Shown piece after piece: positions 34,022 through 44,700 of a DNA stretch of 64,000 bases. The translations under genes were made by a program, and so were the position numbers. The DNA is taken from positions 620,001 to 684,000 of the forward strand of contig NZ_BAAAXG010000026.1 in NCBI RefSeq assembly GCF_039535475.1. The letters are read 5' to 3'. How positions within the stretch are numbered: position 1 is the stretch's first letter; each line of letters starts with the position of its first letter. Below the pieces are notes generated by a model. That model saw nothing but the letters and a program-made list of their open reading frames with translations. It was not told where the DNA came from and ran no database searches. The DNA comes from Streptomyces showdoensis. GTDB taxonomy: Bacteria; Actinomycetota; Actinomycetes; Streptomycetales; Streptomycetaceae.

Positions 34022-34825
34022 GTGAACGCAACTGCCACCCCGTACGAGGCCGCCGAGGCCGCTGCCACGCGCCTTCGCGAGCTGACCGGAGTCGAGAACC
34101 ACGACGTCGCCCTGGTCATGGGCTCCGGCTGGGCACCGGCCGTCGACGCCCTGGGCGCCCCCGAGGCCGAGTTCCCGGTCACCGAGCTGCCCGGCTTCCC
34201 GCCGCCGGCCGTCGAGGGCCACGGCGGCAAGGTCCGCTCGTACAAGATCGGCGAGAAGCGCGCCCTGGTCTTCCTCGGCCGCACCCACTTCTACGAGGGC
34301 CGGGGCGTCGCCTCCGTCGCCCACGGTGTCCGCACCGCCGTCGCCGCCGGCTGCAAGACGGTCATCCTCACCAACGGCTGCGGCGGCCTGCGCGAGGGCA
34401 TGCGCCCCGGCCAGCCGGTGCTGATCAGCGACCACCTGAACCTGACGGCCGCCTCCCCGATCGTCGGCGCCAACTTCGTCGACCTCACCGACCTGTACTC
34501 GCCGCGCCTGCGCGCGCTGTGCAAGGAGGTCGACGAGACGCTGGAGGAGGGCGTCTACGTCCAGTTCCCCGGCCCGCACTACGAGACCCCGGCCGAGATC
34601 AACATGGTCCGCGTCATGGGCGGCGACCTGGTCGGCATGTCCACCGTCCTGGAGGCCATCGCGGCCCGCGAGGCCGGCGCCGAGGTCCTGGGCATCTCCC
34701 TCGTCACCAACCTGGCCGCGGGCCTGTCGGGCGAGCCGCTGAACCACGAGGAGGTCCTCCAGGCGGGCCGCGACTCGGCCGCCCGCATGGGCGAGCTGCT
34801 CACGCGGGTCCTGGACCGGATCTGA
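34022..34825 (+). CDS. Purine nucleoside phosphorylase
   Basis: Cleaves purine (deoxy)nucleosides with phosphate into base plus (deoxy)ribose-1-phosphate. The 267-residue trimeric-type PNP shows [11 protein letters not shown] (phosphate serine loop), [22 protein letters not shown], and the base-binding [14 protein letters not shown]. Start GTG 34022 follows GAGAGAGTCA closely. The palindrome CTACGCGCGTAG at 33929 marks it as part of a nucleoside-catabolism regulon with deoC and add. The phosphomutase gene follows after 87 bp on the same strand and would convert its sugar product. Confidence 0.95.
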   Translation: MNATATPYEAAEAAATRLRELTGVENHDVALVMGSGWAPAVDALGAPEAEFPVTELPGFPPPAVEGHGGKVRSYKIGEKRALVFLGRTHFYEGRGVASVAHGVRTAVAAGCKTVILTNGCGGLREGMRPGQPVLISDHLNLTAASPIVGANFVDLTDLYSPRLRALCKEVDETLEEGVYVQFPGPHYETPAEINMVRVMGGDLVGMSTVLEAIAAREAGAEVLGISLVTNLAAGLSGEPLNHEEVLQAGRDSAARMGELLTRVLDRI

Positions 34826-34912
34826 TTCCTCCCCCCGTTCGGGAAGGGGCGGCGCGGGGAAGGAAACCGCCCGCCCCTCCGCACCGCCGCACTCCCCGAA
34901 AGGCACACCACC

Positions 34913-36568
34913 GTGACGACGCAGGACGACCTCCTCGCCCGGGCCCAGGCGTGGCTCGCCGAGGACCCCGACCCGGAGACCCGCGAGGAACTCGGCGCGC
35001 TCCTGGACCGCGGTGCCGTCGACGAGCTCGCCGAGCGCTTCGCCGGCACGCTGCAGTTCGGCACCGCCGGCCTCCGCGGCGAGCTGGGCGCCGGCCCGAT
35101 GCGGATGAACCGCGCCGTGGTCATCCGCGCCGCCGCCGGCCTCGCCGCGTACCTCAAGGCCAAGGGGCAGAGCGGCGGCCTGGTCGTCATCGGCTACGAC
35201 GCCCGCTACAAGTCGGCCGACTTCGCCCGCGACACCGCCGCCGTGATGACCGGCGCCGGGCTGCGCGCCGCGCTCCTGCCGCGCCCGCTGCCGACGCCCG
35301 TCCTCGCGTACGCGATAAGGCATCTGGGCGCCGTCGCGGGTGTCGAGGTGACCGCGAGCCACAACCCGCCGCGCGACAACGGCTACAAGGTGTACCTGGG
35401 CGACGGCTCGCAGATCACGCCGCCCGCCGACGTGGAGATCGCCGCCGAGATCGACGCGGTGCGCGCGCTGGCCGACGTGCCCCGCCCGGAGGACGGCTGG
35501 GAGACCCTCGGCGACGAGGTCCTGGAGGCGTACCTGGCGCGAACCGACGCCGTGCTGACCCCCGGCTCCCCCCGCACCGTGCGGACCGTCTACACGGCCA
35601 TGCACGGCGTCGGCAAGGACGTCCTGACGGCGGCCTTCGGCCGGCACGGCTTCCCGCCGCCGGCGCTGGTCGCCGAGCAGGCGGAGCCGGACCCGGCGTT
35701 CCCGACGGTCGCGTTCCCGAACCCGGAGGAGCCGGGTGCCATGGACCTCGCCTTCGAGGCGGCCCGGGCCGTGGACCCCGACATCGTGATCGCCAACGAC
35801 CCGGACGCCGACCGCTGCGCGGTGGCCGTGCCGGACGCGTCCGTCGAGGGCGGCTGGCGGATGCTGCGCGGCGACGAGGTCGGCGCGCTGCTCGCGGCCC
35901 ACCTGGTGCACAAGGGCGCCCGGGGCGTGTTCGCCGAGTCGATCGTGTCCTCCTCGCTGCTCGGCCGGATCGCCGAGGCGGCGGGCGTCGGCTACGAGGA
36001 GACGCTGACCGGCTTCAAGTGGATCGCCCGCGTCGAGGGCCTGCGGTACGGCTACGAGGAGGCGCTGGGCTACTGCGTCGACCCGGAGGGCGTGCGCGAC
36101 AAGGACGGCATCACGGCGGCGCTGCTCGTCGCCGAGCTGGCCTCGGTGCTCAAGGAGCAGGACCGCACCCTGAGCGACCTGCTGGACGACCTCGCGGTGG
36201 CCCACGGGCTGCACGCCACGGACCAGCTGTCGGTGCGCGTGGAGGACCTGAGCGTCATCGCCGACGCCATGGCGGCGCTGCGCGCGAAGCCGCCGGTGCG
36301 CCTCGCGGGCCTGACGGTCGTCTCGGCCGAGGACCTGACGAAGGGCACGGAGTCGCTGCCGCCGACCGACGGCCTGCGCTACCACCTGGAGGGCGACTAC
36401 AAGGCCCGGGTGATCGTCCGCCCGTCCGGCACCGAGCCGAAGATCAAGTGCTACCTGGAGGTCGTGGTCCCGGTCGCCGACGCGAGCGAGCTGGCGACGG
36501 CCCGCGCGACCGGCGCCGACGTGCTGGCCGCGATCAAGAAGGACCTGGCGGAGGCCGCCGGCCTGTAG
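34913..36568 (+). CDS. Phospho-sugar mutase (phosphopentomutase/phosphoglucomutase type)
   Basis: A 551-residue alpha-D-phosphohexomutase family enzyme. The phosphoserine is S149 in VTASHNPPRDNGYK, the Mg loop is NDPDADRCAV, the sugar loop is ETLTGFKWI, and the phosphate-binding end is RPSGTEPKIKCYLEV. In nucleoside catabolism it would convert (deoxy)ribose-1-phosphate to the 5-phosphate between PNP and DeoC. Its position right after PNP supports that, although glucose or mannose phosphate could also be substrates. GTG 34913 start. A strong terminator follows at 36586. Confidence 0.93.
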   Translation: MTTQDDLLARAQAWLAEDPDPETREELGALLDRGAVDELAERFAGTLQFGTAGLRGELGAGPMRMNRAVVIRAAAGLAAYLKAKGQSGGLVVIGYDARYKSADFARDTAAVMTGAGLRAALLPRPLPTPVLAYAIRHLGAVAGVEVTASHNPPRDNGYKVYLGDGSQITPPADVEIAAEIDAVRALADVPRPEDGWETLGDEVLEAYLARTDAVLTPGSPRTVRTVYTAMHGVGKDVLTAAFGRHGFPPPALVAEQAEPDPAFPTVAFPNPEEPGAMDLAFEAARAVDPDIVIANDPDADRCAVAVPDASVEGGWRMLRGDEVGALLAAHLVHKGARGVFAESIVSSSLLGRIAEAAGVGYEETLTGFKWIARVEGLRYGYEEALGYCVDPEGVRDKDGITAALLVAELASVLKEQDRTLSDLLDDLAVAHGLHATDQLSVRVEDLSVIADAMAALRAKPPVRLAGLTVVSAEDLTKGTESLPPTDGLRYHLEGDYKARVIVRPSGTEPKIKCYLEVVVPVADASELATARATGADVLAAIKKDLAEAAGL

Positions 36569-36585
36569 CGGCGGCCATGGCCGAG

Positions 36586-36623
36586 GGAGGGCCCGTACGG
36601 AATCGTTTCCGTACGGGCCCTCC
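36586..36623. terminator. Hairpin terminator after the phosphomutase gene
   Basis: A perfect 17-bp stem (36586-36602 with 36607-36623) with loop TCGT, ending the PNP-phosphomutase unit. Confidence 0.88.
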
Positions 36624-36739
36624 GGCGTTCCCCGGGGGCTCCCGACGACTCCCCTTCCGGGTGAACCGGGTACGGCAGGTGACCTAAGGCGCGCCCCGCG
36701 TCCGGGCGGCCGGGGCGGGGCCGGAGCAAGGGTGACCCG

Positions 36740-37936
36740 GTGTCCCCCGTGCCGTCCCAGCTGATCCCCCGCCGCACCGTCCCCGCCGCGCGCGGCCCCG
36801 CTCCCGCGCCGCCGGACCGGCGGCTGCTCCGCCTGCTGCGGCACGCGGCCCGGCGCGCGGCACCGGCGCTGCTCGGCTATCTGGCGGTACGGCTGCTCGG
36901 CCTGCTGGTGCTGGCCCGCTGGGCGCACCTCAAGGGCCACGGGGTGTGGCCGACGCTGGCGGCCTCCTGGGACTCCACCTGGTACCTGGGGATCGCCGAC
37001 CACGGCTACGACGACGAGCTCGGCACCCGCACCAACCACAACAACCTGGCGTTCTTCCCGCTGTTCCCGCTGCTGGTCAAGGCCTTCGCGGCGGTCACCC
37101 CGGGCTCGCGGGCCTCCGTCGGCCTGGTGCTCGCGTGGGCGTGCTCGCTGGTCGCCGCCTGGGGGGTCTTCGCCGTCGGGGACCGGCTGCACGGGCGCCG
37201 CACGGGCGCGGTCCTGGCGGTGCTGTGGGGGGCGCTGCCGGTCGCGGTGGTGCAGTGGATGGGCTACACCGAATCGCTGTTCACGGCGCTCGCCGCGTGG
37301 GCGCTGTACGCGGTCCTGGGCGGCCGCTGGGCGTGGGCGGCGGGCCTCGCGGTGGCGGCGGGGCTGACCCGGCCGACCGGGGTGGCGGTCGCGGCGGCGG
37401 TGGCGGCCGGCGCGCTGCTCGCCGTCCGGCACGGCGAGCGCCGGGCCCTCGGGGCCGCCCTCGCGGCCCCGCTGGGGTGGCTCGGCTACGTCGGGTGGGT
37501 CGGGGTGCGGCTGGGCCGCTGGGACGGCTACTTCGCGGTGCAGCGGCTGTGGACCAACGAGTGGGACGGCGGCGCGGACACCCTGCGGCAGCTGCGCGGC
37601 CTGCTGGTCTACGCCCGCCATCCGCAGCTCTTCCTGGTGGTGGTCTCGCTGGTCCTGGTGGTGTCGGCGGGCCTGTTCCTGCTCTGTGTGGCGGACCGGC
37701 AGCCGCTGCCGCTGCTGGTGTTCACGGGGGTGCTGCTGCTGGTCGTCCTGGGGAGCGGCGGTGTCTACTTCCCGCGCGCCCGCTTCCTTCTGCCGGGCTT
37801 CCCGCTGCTCCTGCCGGTGGCCCTGGCGCTGGCCCGGGCGCGCCGCCCGGCGGCCGTCCTGGTGCTGGCCGGGGCGGCGCTGTCCTCGGCGTGGCTGGGG
37901 GGCTACATGCTGCTGGTGTGGCCGGGGCCGCCGTGA
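36740..37936 (+). CDS. PIG-V-like membrane mannosyltransferase
   Basis: A 398-residue polytopic membrane protein with about nine helices. The first luminal-type loop carries AASWDSTWYLGIADHGY, the WD..WY signature of PIG-V/GT-C mannosyltransferases, with the catalytic-type Asp. NNLAFFPLFPLLVK and QWMGYTESLFTALAAWALY are further family motifs. It likely uses polyprenyl-phosphate mannose to glycosylate lipids or secreted proteins outside the membrane. GTG 36740 start. It lies just upstream of the two large secreted repeat proteins, which are possible but unproven substrates. Confidence 0.85.
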   Translation: MSPVPSQLIPRRTVPAARGPAPAPPDRRLLRLLRHAARRAAPALLGYLAVRLLGLLVLARWAHLKGHGVWPTLAASWDSTWYLGIADHGYDDELGTRTNHNNLAFFPLFPLLVKAFAAVTPGSRASVGLVLAWACSLVAAWGVFAVGDRLHGRRTGAVLAVLWGALPVAVVQWMGYTESLFTALAAWALYAVLGGRWAWAAGLAVAAGLTRPTGVAVAAAVAAGALLAVRHGERRALGAALAAPLGWLGYVGWVGVRLGRWDGYFAVQRLWTNEWDGGADTLRQLRGLLVYARHPQLFLVVVSLVLVVSAGLFLLCVADRQPLPLLVFTGVLLLVVLGSGGVYFPRARFLLPGFPLLLPVALALARARRPAAVLVLAGAALSSAWLGGYMLLVWPGPP

Positions 37937-38098
37937 GAGACCCCTGTGGGCCCCTGCCGGTCCGCGGATGCCTCTGTCACAGAACTGTGACGAACAGGGA
38001 CGAGCTTGTGACGATCGATTCGGGGTTCGAACAGAGGAGGAGGTTTTAACCTCGGGAGGTTGACACGTGAACCACTAGTGACTCTGAGGGGGGACACG

Positions 38099-41000
38099 TT
38101 GCGTGACACACGATCGGGCGGGACTCTGAAGGCCGCCCGCGGCAGACGCATGACCGCGACCGCGGTCGCCATGACGGCGGCCCTCGCCTCGCTCGCACCG
38201 CTCGCCGGGGGGACGGCGGTCGCGGCGGAGGCACCCACGGCACAGGCACAGGCCCAGGCACCGCTGACGATCGCGCCCGAGCACTTCCCGAGTCCGGGCA
38301 AGCTGCAATTCGCCGGGGCGACCGGCTTCCTGCACGAGGACTCCCGCGGCTTCTCCTGGGTGCCGTACGCGGGCGGGAAGACCACCCGGTTCGCCCCCGA
38401 CCGCTCGTACGCGCTGTACGGCGGCGGCGGTGACGTCATCGCGCGCCAGTACCACGGCAGGGTCGTCCTCCAGGACGGGCCCACCGGCCCCGAGCGGACG
38501 GTGACGATCCCGCAGCGGCAGTACTTCGCGAGCGTCCAGGGCGGCAAGGTCATCACCAACGGCGAGGACAAGGTCGTCCACATCCTGTCGGTCGAGAACG
38601 GCGTCCAGAAGGACGTGAAGGTGCTCTCCCCGGCCGGATCGGCCTGGATCTCCACGATTTCACGGCACTCCGGCCGGCAGGGCGACGGGCAGGGCTTCTT
38701 CGTCGCCTACTCGCTGAACGGCAAGACGCTCCTCGGCTGGGTCGCCTTCGCCGATCCGGTCGTCAAGCCCACCGCGATCCCGTTCGACATCGCCGACTAC
38801 GCCCCCGACGTCTCCGGGACCCGCGCCTTCAGCTGGGACCGGAGGACCAAGCAGCTCAAGGTCTGGGACCTGACCGGCGACCTCACCCGGCCCACGGCGG
38901 AGATCCCGGTGTCCGAGGGGCACCCGGTGGCGCTGGTGGGCCAGGACGTCCTGGTGGTGACGAAGGTCGGGCAGGGCGACGTCCCGTACGTGCTGTACCC
39001 GCTGGCGGGCGGGGCGCCCCGGCCGGCCTTCGACGCGGCCGACGTCGTCCCCACCGCCGACGGCGGCGTCCTCGCCACGGCCACGGGCGCGGACGGGCAG
39101 CCCGCCGTCCACAAGGTCACCGTCCCCGGGCCCGGCTCGGCGCCGGTCCTCACCAAGCTCTACGACACCCCGGACACGGTCGCCCAGACCCGGCGGCTCG
39201 CCGTCGCCCAGGGCGAGCTGCACGCGGCGGAGCACCAGGGCCTGGACGACATGTACGGCCGGGTGACCAGCCGGAAGGTCACCGTCGCCGGCGAGCTCTC
39301 CGCGGGCCCGAAGACCGACCGGGGGTACGAGCACGAGACCGCCATCCCCGGCAGCTGCCTCCCGGGGTGCGTGCCCGTGAAGCCCACCGGCGACGGGCGG
39401 CTGGTCTTCCAGGCGTACCCGGGCAGCCTGTACGTGGTCAACCCGGGCGGCGGCCTGGACGACCGCAACTGGACCGGTGCCGAGCCCGAGAAGTACGGCG
39501 AGGACTTCCTGCTCTCGGGCCGCTACGTGTCGTACATCGCGCGCGTCAGCTCGGGCCGGGCCGTCACCCGCGAGGTCCTCGACCTCGACAGCCGCACGGT
39601 CGTGTTCCGCCGCGACCTCGGCGCCCGGCAGACCTCGCTCGACGGCGGCACCCTGTGGACCGAATCCACCGCCACCGGCACCGTCGACGCGGTCGACGTC
39701 CGCACGGGCACGACGAGGCGCACGGTGAAGCTGGCCGGCTGCGACCTCACCGGGCTCCAGGTCGTGGGCTCCTTCGCGTACTGGAAGTGCACGTCGAGCA
39801 CGGGCGTGAAGAACCTCGACACCCTCGCGAACGTCTCCCTGCCCGCGCACACCAACGCGCTGCTCGGCGACGGCTACCTCGCCCACGAGAAGGGCGGCAC
39901 GGTCTCCGTCACCCCGCTGCGCGGCGGCGGCGCGACCCGTGCGGTGGGGCCCGTGGCCGACTCCCGGCCGGACTACGGCTGGACGGTCGACCGCTTCGGC
40001 GGCCACGTGAGCCTCGTGGACGCGGACCAGAACATCCACGTCGTGCCCACCGGTGTCCCCGCCTCGCCGCTGCGTCTCCTCGACGCCGAGGAAAAGAAGA
40101 TCCTCGACCGCAAGGCGGCGAAGCCGGCGTGGGCCGCGAAGTGGTGGCTGAACAAGCCCGCCGCCTCCTGGCGGATGGACGTCCGCGACAGCGCGGGCAC
40201 CGTCGTGCGCACCCTTGAGGGCGGCGAGGCCCGCGGCCTGGTGAAGCCCGACTGGGACGGGAAGGACGCGGCCGGGAACGCACTGCCGGACGGGCTGTAC
40301 GACTGGACCCTGACGGCCGCCCCGGCGGACGGCGTGGGCCCCGCGCTCACCCGGACCGGCGACGTGGCGCTGGTGCGCGGGCAGTCCACGCTGGCCACCG
40401 GGCGGTACGAGCCGGTGACGCCGACGCGCGTGATGGACACTCGCTCCGGCGTCGGTGTCGCCAAGGCGAAGATCGGCGCCGGCAAGACGGTCACCCTGAC
40501 GGTCGCGGGCCGGGGCGGGGTGCCCGCGAAGGGCGTCTCGGCCGTGGTCCTGAACGTGACGGCGACCCATGCGACGGCGTCGACGTTCGTGTCGGCGTAC
40601 CCGTACGGGACGACCCGCACCAGCGCGTCGAACCTCAACGTGGTCGCCGGCCGGACCGTCCCGAACCTCGTCGTGGTCCCGGTCAGGGACGGCAAGGTCA
40701 CCTTCTACAACCGCAACGGCAGCGTCGACCTCATCGCCGACGTCGCCGGGTACTACTCGCTGTCGGGCAAGGGCTCGCTGTACGAGCCGGTGACGCCGAA
40801 CCGGCTGATGGACACGCGCTCCGGCATCGGCGTGCCGAAGGCCAAGCTCGGCGCCGACAGGACGGTCTCCCTGACGGTCGCGGGCCAGGGCGGCGTCCCC
40901 GCCACGGGCGTCACGGCCGTCGTCCTCAACGTCACGGCCACGAACCCGACGGCGTCGACGTTCGTCTCGGCCTACCCGTACGGGACGACCCGCACCAGCG

Positions 41001-41515
41001 CGTCGAACCTCAACGTGGTCGCGGGCCAGACGGTCCCGAACCTCGTCGTGGTCCCGGTCAGGGACGGCAAGGTCACCTTCTACAACCGCAACGGCAGCGT
41101 CGACCTCATCGCCGACGTCGCCGGGTACTACACCAGCGGCACCACGGGCTCCCTCTACGAGCCGGTGACCCCGGCCCGCCTGATGGACACCCGTAACGGC
41201 ACCGGCGTCACCAAGGCGAAGGTCGGCGCGGGCCAGACGGTCACCCTGACCGTCGCGGACAGGGGCGGCGTCCCGGCCGAGGGCGTCACCGCCGTGGTCC
41301 TCAACGTGACCGCGACGAACCCGACGGCGGCGACCTTCGTCTCCGTCTACCCGTACGGCACCACCCGCACCAGCGCCTCCAACCTCAACGTCGTCGCGGG
41401 CCAGACGATCCCCAACCTGGTCGTCGTCCCCGTCAAGGACGGCAAGGTCACCTTCTACAACCGCAACGGCAGCGTCGACCTCATCGCCGACGTCGCCGGG
41501 TACTACGGCCCCTGA
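38099..41515 (+). CDS. Large secreted repeat protein A with FlgD-Ig domain and three 125-residue repeats
   Basis: A 1138-residue exported protein. TTG 38099 is preferred because AGGGGGGA sits five bases upstream; the paralogue at 41708 has the same TTG layout. The signal peptide ends near GGTAVAA. Residues ~60-680 are beta-rich with propeller-like repeats (KLQFAGATGFL..FSWVPY). Next comes a FlgD-type Ig domain (WDGKDAAGNALPDGLYDWTL). Three repeats then start YEPVTP.R.MDTRSG and end VDLIADVAGYY, with an exact 375-nt period. There is no membrane anchor or sorting signal, so it is probably secreted. Function unknown; an adhesive or wall-binding role is only a guess. Confidence 0.85.
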   Translation: MRDTRSGGTLKAARGRRMTATAVAMTAALASLAPLAGGTAVAAEAPTAQAQAQAPLTIAPEHFPSPGKLQFAGATGFLHEDSRGFSWVPYAGGKTTRFAPDRSYALYGGGGDVIARQYHGRVVLQDGPTGPERTVTIPQRQYFASVQGGKVITNGEDKVVHILSVENGVQKDVKVLSPAGSAWISTISRHSGRQGDGQGFFVAYSLNGKTLLGWVAFADPVVKPTAIPFDIADYAPDVSGTRAFSWDRRTKQLKVWDLTGDLTRPTAEIPVSEGHPVALVGQDVLVVTKVGQGDVPYVLYPLAGGAPRPAFDAADVVPTADGGVLATATGADGQPAVHKVTVPGPGSAPVLTKLYDTPDTVAQTRRLAVAQGELHAAEHQGLDDMYGRVTSRKVTVAGELSAGPKTDRGYEHETAIPGSCLPGCVPVKPTGDGRLVFQAYPGSLYVVNPGGGLDDRNWTGAEPEKYGEDFLLSGRYVSYIARVSSGRAVTREVLDLDSRTVVFRRDLGARQTSLDGGTLWTESTATGTVDAVDVRTGTTRRTVKLAGCDLTGLQVVGSFAYWKCTSSTGVKNLDTLANVSLPAHTNALLGDGYLAHEKGGTVSVTPLRGGGATRAVGPVADSRPDYGWTVDRFGGHVSLVDADQNIHVVPTGVPASPLRLLDAEEKKILDRKAAKPAWAAKWWLNKPAASWRMDVRDSAGTVVRTLEGGEARGLVKPDWDGKDAAGNALPDGLYDWTLTAAPADGVGPALTRTGDVALVRGQSTLATGRYEPVTPTRVMDTRSGVGVAKAKIGAGKTVTLTVAGRGGVPAKGVSAVVLNVTATHATASTFVSAYPYGTTRTSASNLNVVAGRTVPNLVVVPVRDGKVTFYNRNGSVDLIADVAGYYSLSGKGSLYEPVTPNRLMDTRSGIGVPKAKLGADRTVSLTVAGQGGVPATGVTAVVLNVTATNPTASTFVSAYPYGTTRTSASNLNVVAGQTVPNLVVVPVRDGKVTFYNRNGSVDLIADVAGYYTSGTTGSLYEPVTPARLMDTRNGTGVTKAKVGAGQTVTLTVADRGGVPAEGVTAVVLNVTATNPTAATFVSVYPYGTTRTSASNLNVVAGQTIPNLVVVPVKDGKVTFYNRNGSVDLIADVAGYYGP
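40406..41515 (+). repeat. Three 375-bp coding repeats in protein A
   Basis: Units begin at 40406, 40781 and 41156, each at the codon for Tyr in YEPVTP. The first two are exactly 375 bp and the last is 360 bp to the stop. Long stretches such as AACCTCAACGTGGTCGC are identical between units, which indicates recent duplication or gene conversion. Confidence 0.9.
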
Positions 41516-41537
41516 CCGACGGGGCCGCGGGAGAACC

Positions 41538-41581
41538 CCGAGGGCCGGTCGCTCGCCACACGGCGCGCGACCGGCCCTCGG
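41538..41581. terminator. Hairpin terminator after protein A
   Basis: A perfect 15-bp stem (41538-41552 with 41567-41581) with a 14-nt loop. The stem shares CCGAGGGCCGG with the terminator after protein B, consistent with duplication of the whole gene unit. Confidence 0.85.
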
Positions 41582-41707
41582 TCGTTCGAACCTGAACCAC
41601 TGTTACTGTCGGGGCAGTTGCGGCAGGTGGGGGTGCGGACCGGGGGGGTCCACCAGCGGAACGCCACCACCTCCCACACACGTACTCATACGGGGAGGGA
41701 CCCTTCT

Positions 41708-44700
41708 TTGCGACAGATACGAACGCGCCGCCGTGCGCGTCTGACGGCGGCCGCCGTCGCGCTCACGGCGGCGCTGGCCACGGTGTCGCCACTCGGCGCG
41801 GGCACGGCGGTCGCGGCACCGTCGGCCCCGGCGGAACTGGTGATCCCGTCCGAGCGCAACGCGACACCGGACGCCGGACGTCTGCAACTGGCCGGTGCCA
41901 CCGGCTTCCTCAGGGGTGACGGCGGGACGGGGCTCAAGTGGGTCCCGTACAACGGCGGAACGGTCGGCTCGTACAAGATCTCCGACGGGGAGCGGCTCTT
42001 CGGCACCGGACGCGACCTGATCGCCCGGCTGAGCGCCGCGCGGGACAGGGTCGACTTCACCGACCCCTACGGCGGGACCACGGCGACCGTCGCCATCCCC
42101 GCGGGCCACAGGTTCGCGGCGGTCTCGGGGACCGAGGTCATCACCGAGGAGTACGAGGACGGCGCGGTCGTCGCCGTACACGCCCTGACCGTCGTGGACG
42201 GGGTGGCCAAGGACCGTACGGTCTGGGGATTCCGGCCCGGCACCACCGACATCTCGGTGGCGGGCGGGGACAACCCGAAGGGCTTCTTCGTCTCCTACAC
42301 GCTCGACGGACAGAAGCGGACGGCCTGGGTGCGGACCGCGTCGCTCGGCATGTGGGCGCCGGAGAACGCGCGGAGCGTGAGCGCGGCGGGCGACTACCTC
42401 TTCGTCGTCACCCAGGAGCAGCGGCTCCAGATCTGGAGCGCCGACCTCTTCGGGGGCCAGACCCCCTTCCACGAGATGGACTGGCCTGAGGGCCTGGAGC
42501 CGGTCGGCATGGTCGGCAGCAACGTGATCACCCGTTCGGCCGACGGGCCCGACGGGGCCACGCTGACGGCGTACCACGTCAGCGGAGGGCTGGGACGCGT
42601 CGTCCTCTCCCAGGTGCGCGGTGACCTCCGGCTCACCCCGGACGGGCGCCTGCTGGCCGTCAAGTTCGGCGCCGAGAACATCCGCACCGTCCAGGCACTG
42701 CGGAACGACATCAACGGCGGCGCGCTCCGCGTCGACACGGTCCACCAGATCCCGCTCGTCCCCACCGCCCGCCAGCGCATCGCGGTCGCCCAGGGCGAGG
42801 TGAGCACCGTGGACCGGATCCCGTGGGAGGCACCCCGCCTGCGGAGCACCCGGCTCACCCTCGGCGACCCGGTCCTGGCCGACCAGGCGCAGGACCGGGG
42901 CACCGGCCCCGACTTCGGACGCCAGTGCGCGGACGAGCCCGACTGCCCCGTGCTCGTGCCGACGGGCGACGGACGGGTCGTCTACCGGAACTCCCGCCAG
43001 GCCCTGGTCCTCCTCGACGCCGGCAAGCAGCTGCCCGGCACCACCGTCGTCGACGGGGGCGTCGTCGGCGACGTCGAGGCCTCGGGCCGGTACGTCTCCT
43101 TCCGCTCCCTCGACGGCACGCAGAAGGTCCTGGACCTCGACGCCCGCACGGTCGTCTTCGACCGCGGCGGCCTCGCCGGACGGGCGACCGCGCTGGACGG
43201 CGGCACCCTCTGGTCGGAGAGCACGACCGCCGGCACCGTCGACGCCCTCGACGTCCGCACCGGCGCGGTCCTGCGCTCGGAGAAGGTCGCCGACTGCTCC
43301 CTGACGGACCTTCAGGTACGGGGCGGCTCCGCGTACTGGAAGTGCGACACCGCCTCCGGCGTCACCGACCTGAACACGAAGACCACCCGCACCCTGCCCG
43401 GCCATGACGCCGCGCTCCTCGGGGACGGCTACGTGGCCCACGCCGCCAAGGACGGCACCCTGTCGCTGACCCCGCTCCGGGGCGGCGACACGGCGACCCG
43501 GACCGTCGGCCGGCCGGCCGACATCCGGCCCGGCTTCGGCTGGGCGGTGGACCGCTTCGGCGGCCATCTGGCCTGGGTCGACGAGCTCCAGCGCACCCAC
43601 GTGACGCCGAGCGGCGTCTCGACGGCGGACTTCTCCGTCCTCGACTCCGAGCGGCCCACCGCCCTCCTGGACCGCAAGGCGGCCACGCCTCAGAAGTGGT
43701 CGGGGAAGTGGTGGTTCTCCAACCCGCTGCGCCGCTGGAGCATCACGTTCGTGAGCGACTCGGGCGCCCACCAGCGCACCCTGCAGGGGTGGAGCCAGGT
43801 CCGGGGCGCGCTCGAGGTGAACTGGGACGGCACGGACTCGGCCGGGCAGCCGATGGCCGACGGCCTGTACCGCTGGACCCTGACCGCCGAGCCCGAGGTC
43901 GAGTTCGGCATGGCGACTTACACGTACGGGGAGGTGGCGCTGACCCGCCTGACCTCGCTCGCCTCGGGCCGCTACCAGCCCGTGGCTCCGGCCCGGGTGA
44001 TGGACACCCGCTCCGGCATCGGCGTGCCCAAGGCGAAGGTCGGCCCGGGCGGGACGGTCACGCTCCAGGTCGCCGGACGCGGCGGGGTCCCCGAGTCGAG
44101 CGCCGTCTCGGCCGTGGTCCTGAACGTCACCGCGACGAACCCGACGGCGGCGACCTTCGTCTCCGTCTACCCGTACGGCACCACCCGCACCAGCGCCTCC
44201 AACCTCAACGTGGTCGCGGGGCAGACCGTCCCGAACCTCGTCGTCGTCCCCGTCAAGGACGGCAAGGTCACCTTCTACAACCGCGGCGGCAGCATCGACC
44301 TCCTCGCCGACGTCGCCGGGTACTACTGGCCGGCGTCGACGGGCTCGCTGTACGAGCCGGTGACGCCGACGCGTCTCATGGACACCCGCTCCGGCACCGG
44401 CGTCCCCAAGGCCAGGCTCGGCGCCGACCAGACCGTCTCGCTGACGGTCGCGGGCAAGGGCGGGGTCCCGGCCACGGGCGTCACCGCCGTCGTCCTCAAC
44501 GTCACCGCGACGAACCCGACGGCGACGACGTTCGTCTCCGTCTACCCGTACGGCACCACCCGCACCAGCGCCTCCAACCTCAACGTGGTCGCCGGACAGA
44601 CCGTCCCGAACCTCGTCGTCGTCCCCGTCAAGGACGGCAAGGTCACCTTCTACAACCGCGGCGGCTCGCTCGACCTGCTCGCGGACGTCGCCGGGTACTT

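Noticed and set aside
33853..36687. 944-codon plus-strand frame across PNP and phosphomutase
   Set aside because: It is a +1 shadow of two well-defined enzymes and is dominated by Arg, Gly and Pro. Its first codons are only the 12-bp tandem repeat.
34019..37621. 1200-codon open frame opposite PNP, the phosphomutase and the mannosyltransferase
   Set aside because: It covers three clear genes and has no motif. It is an antisense shadow of high-GC coding DNA.
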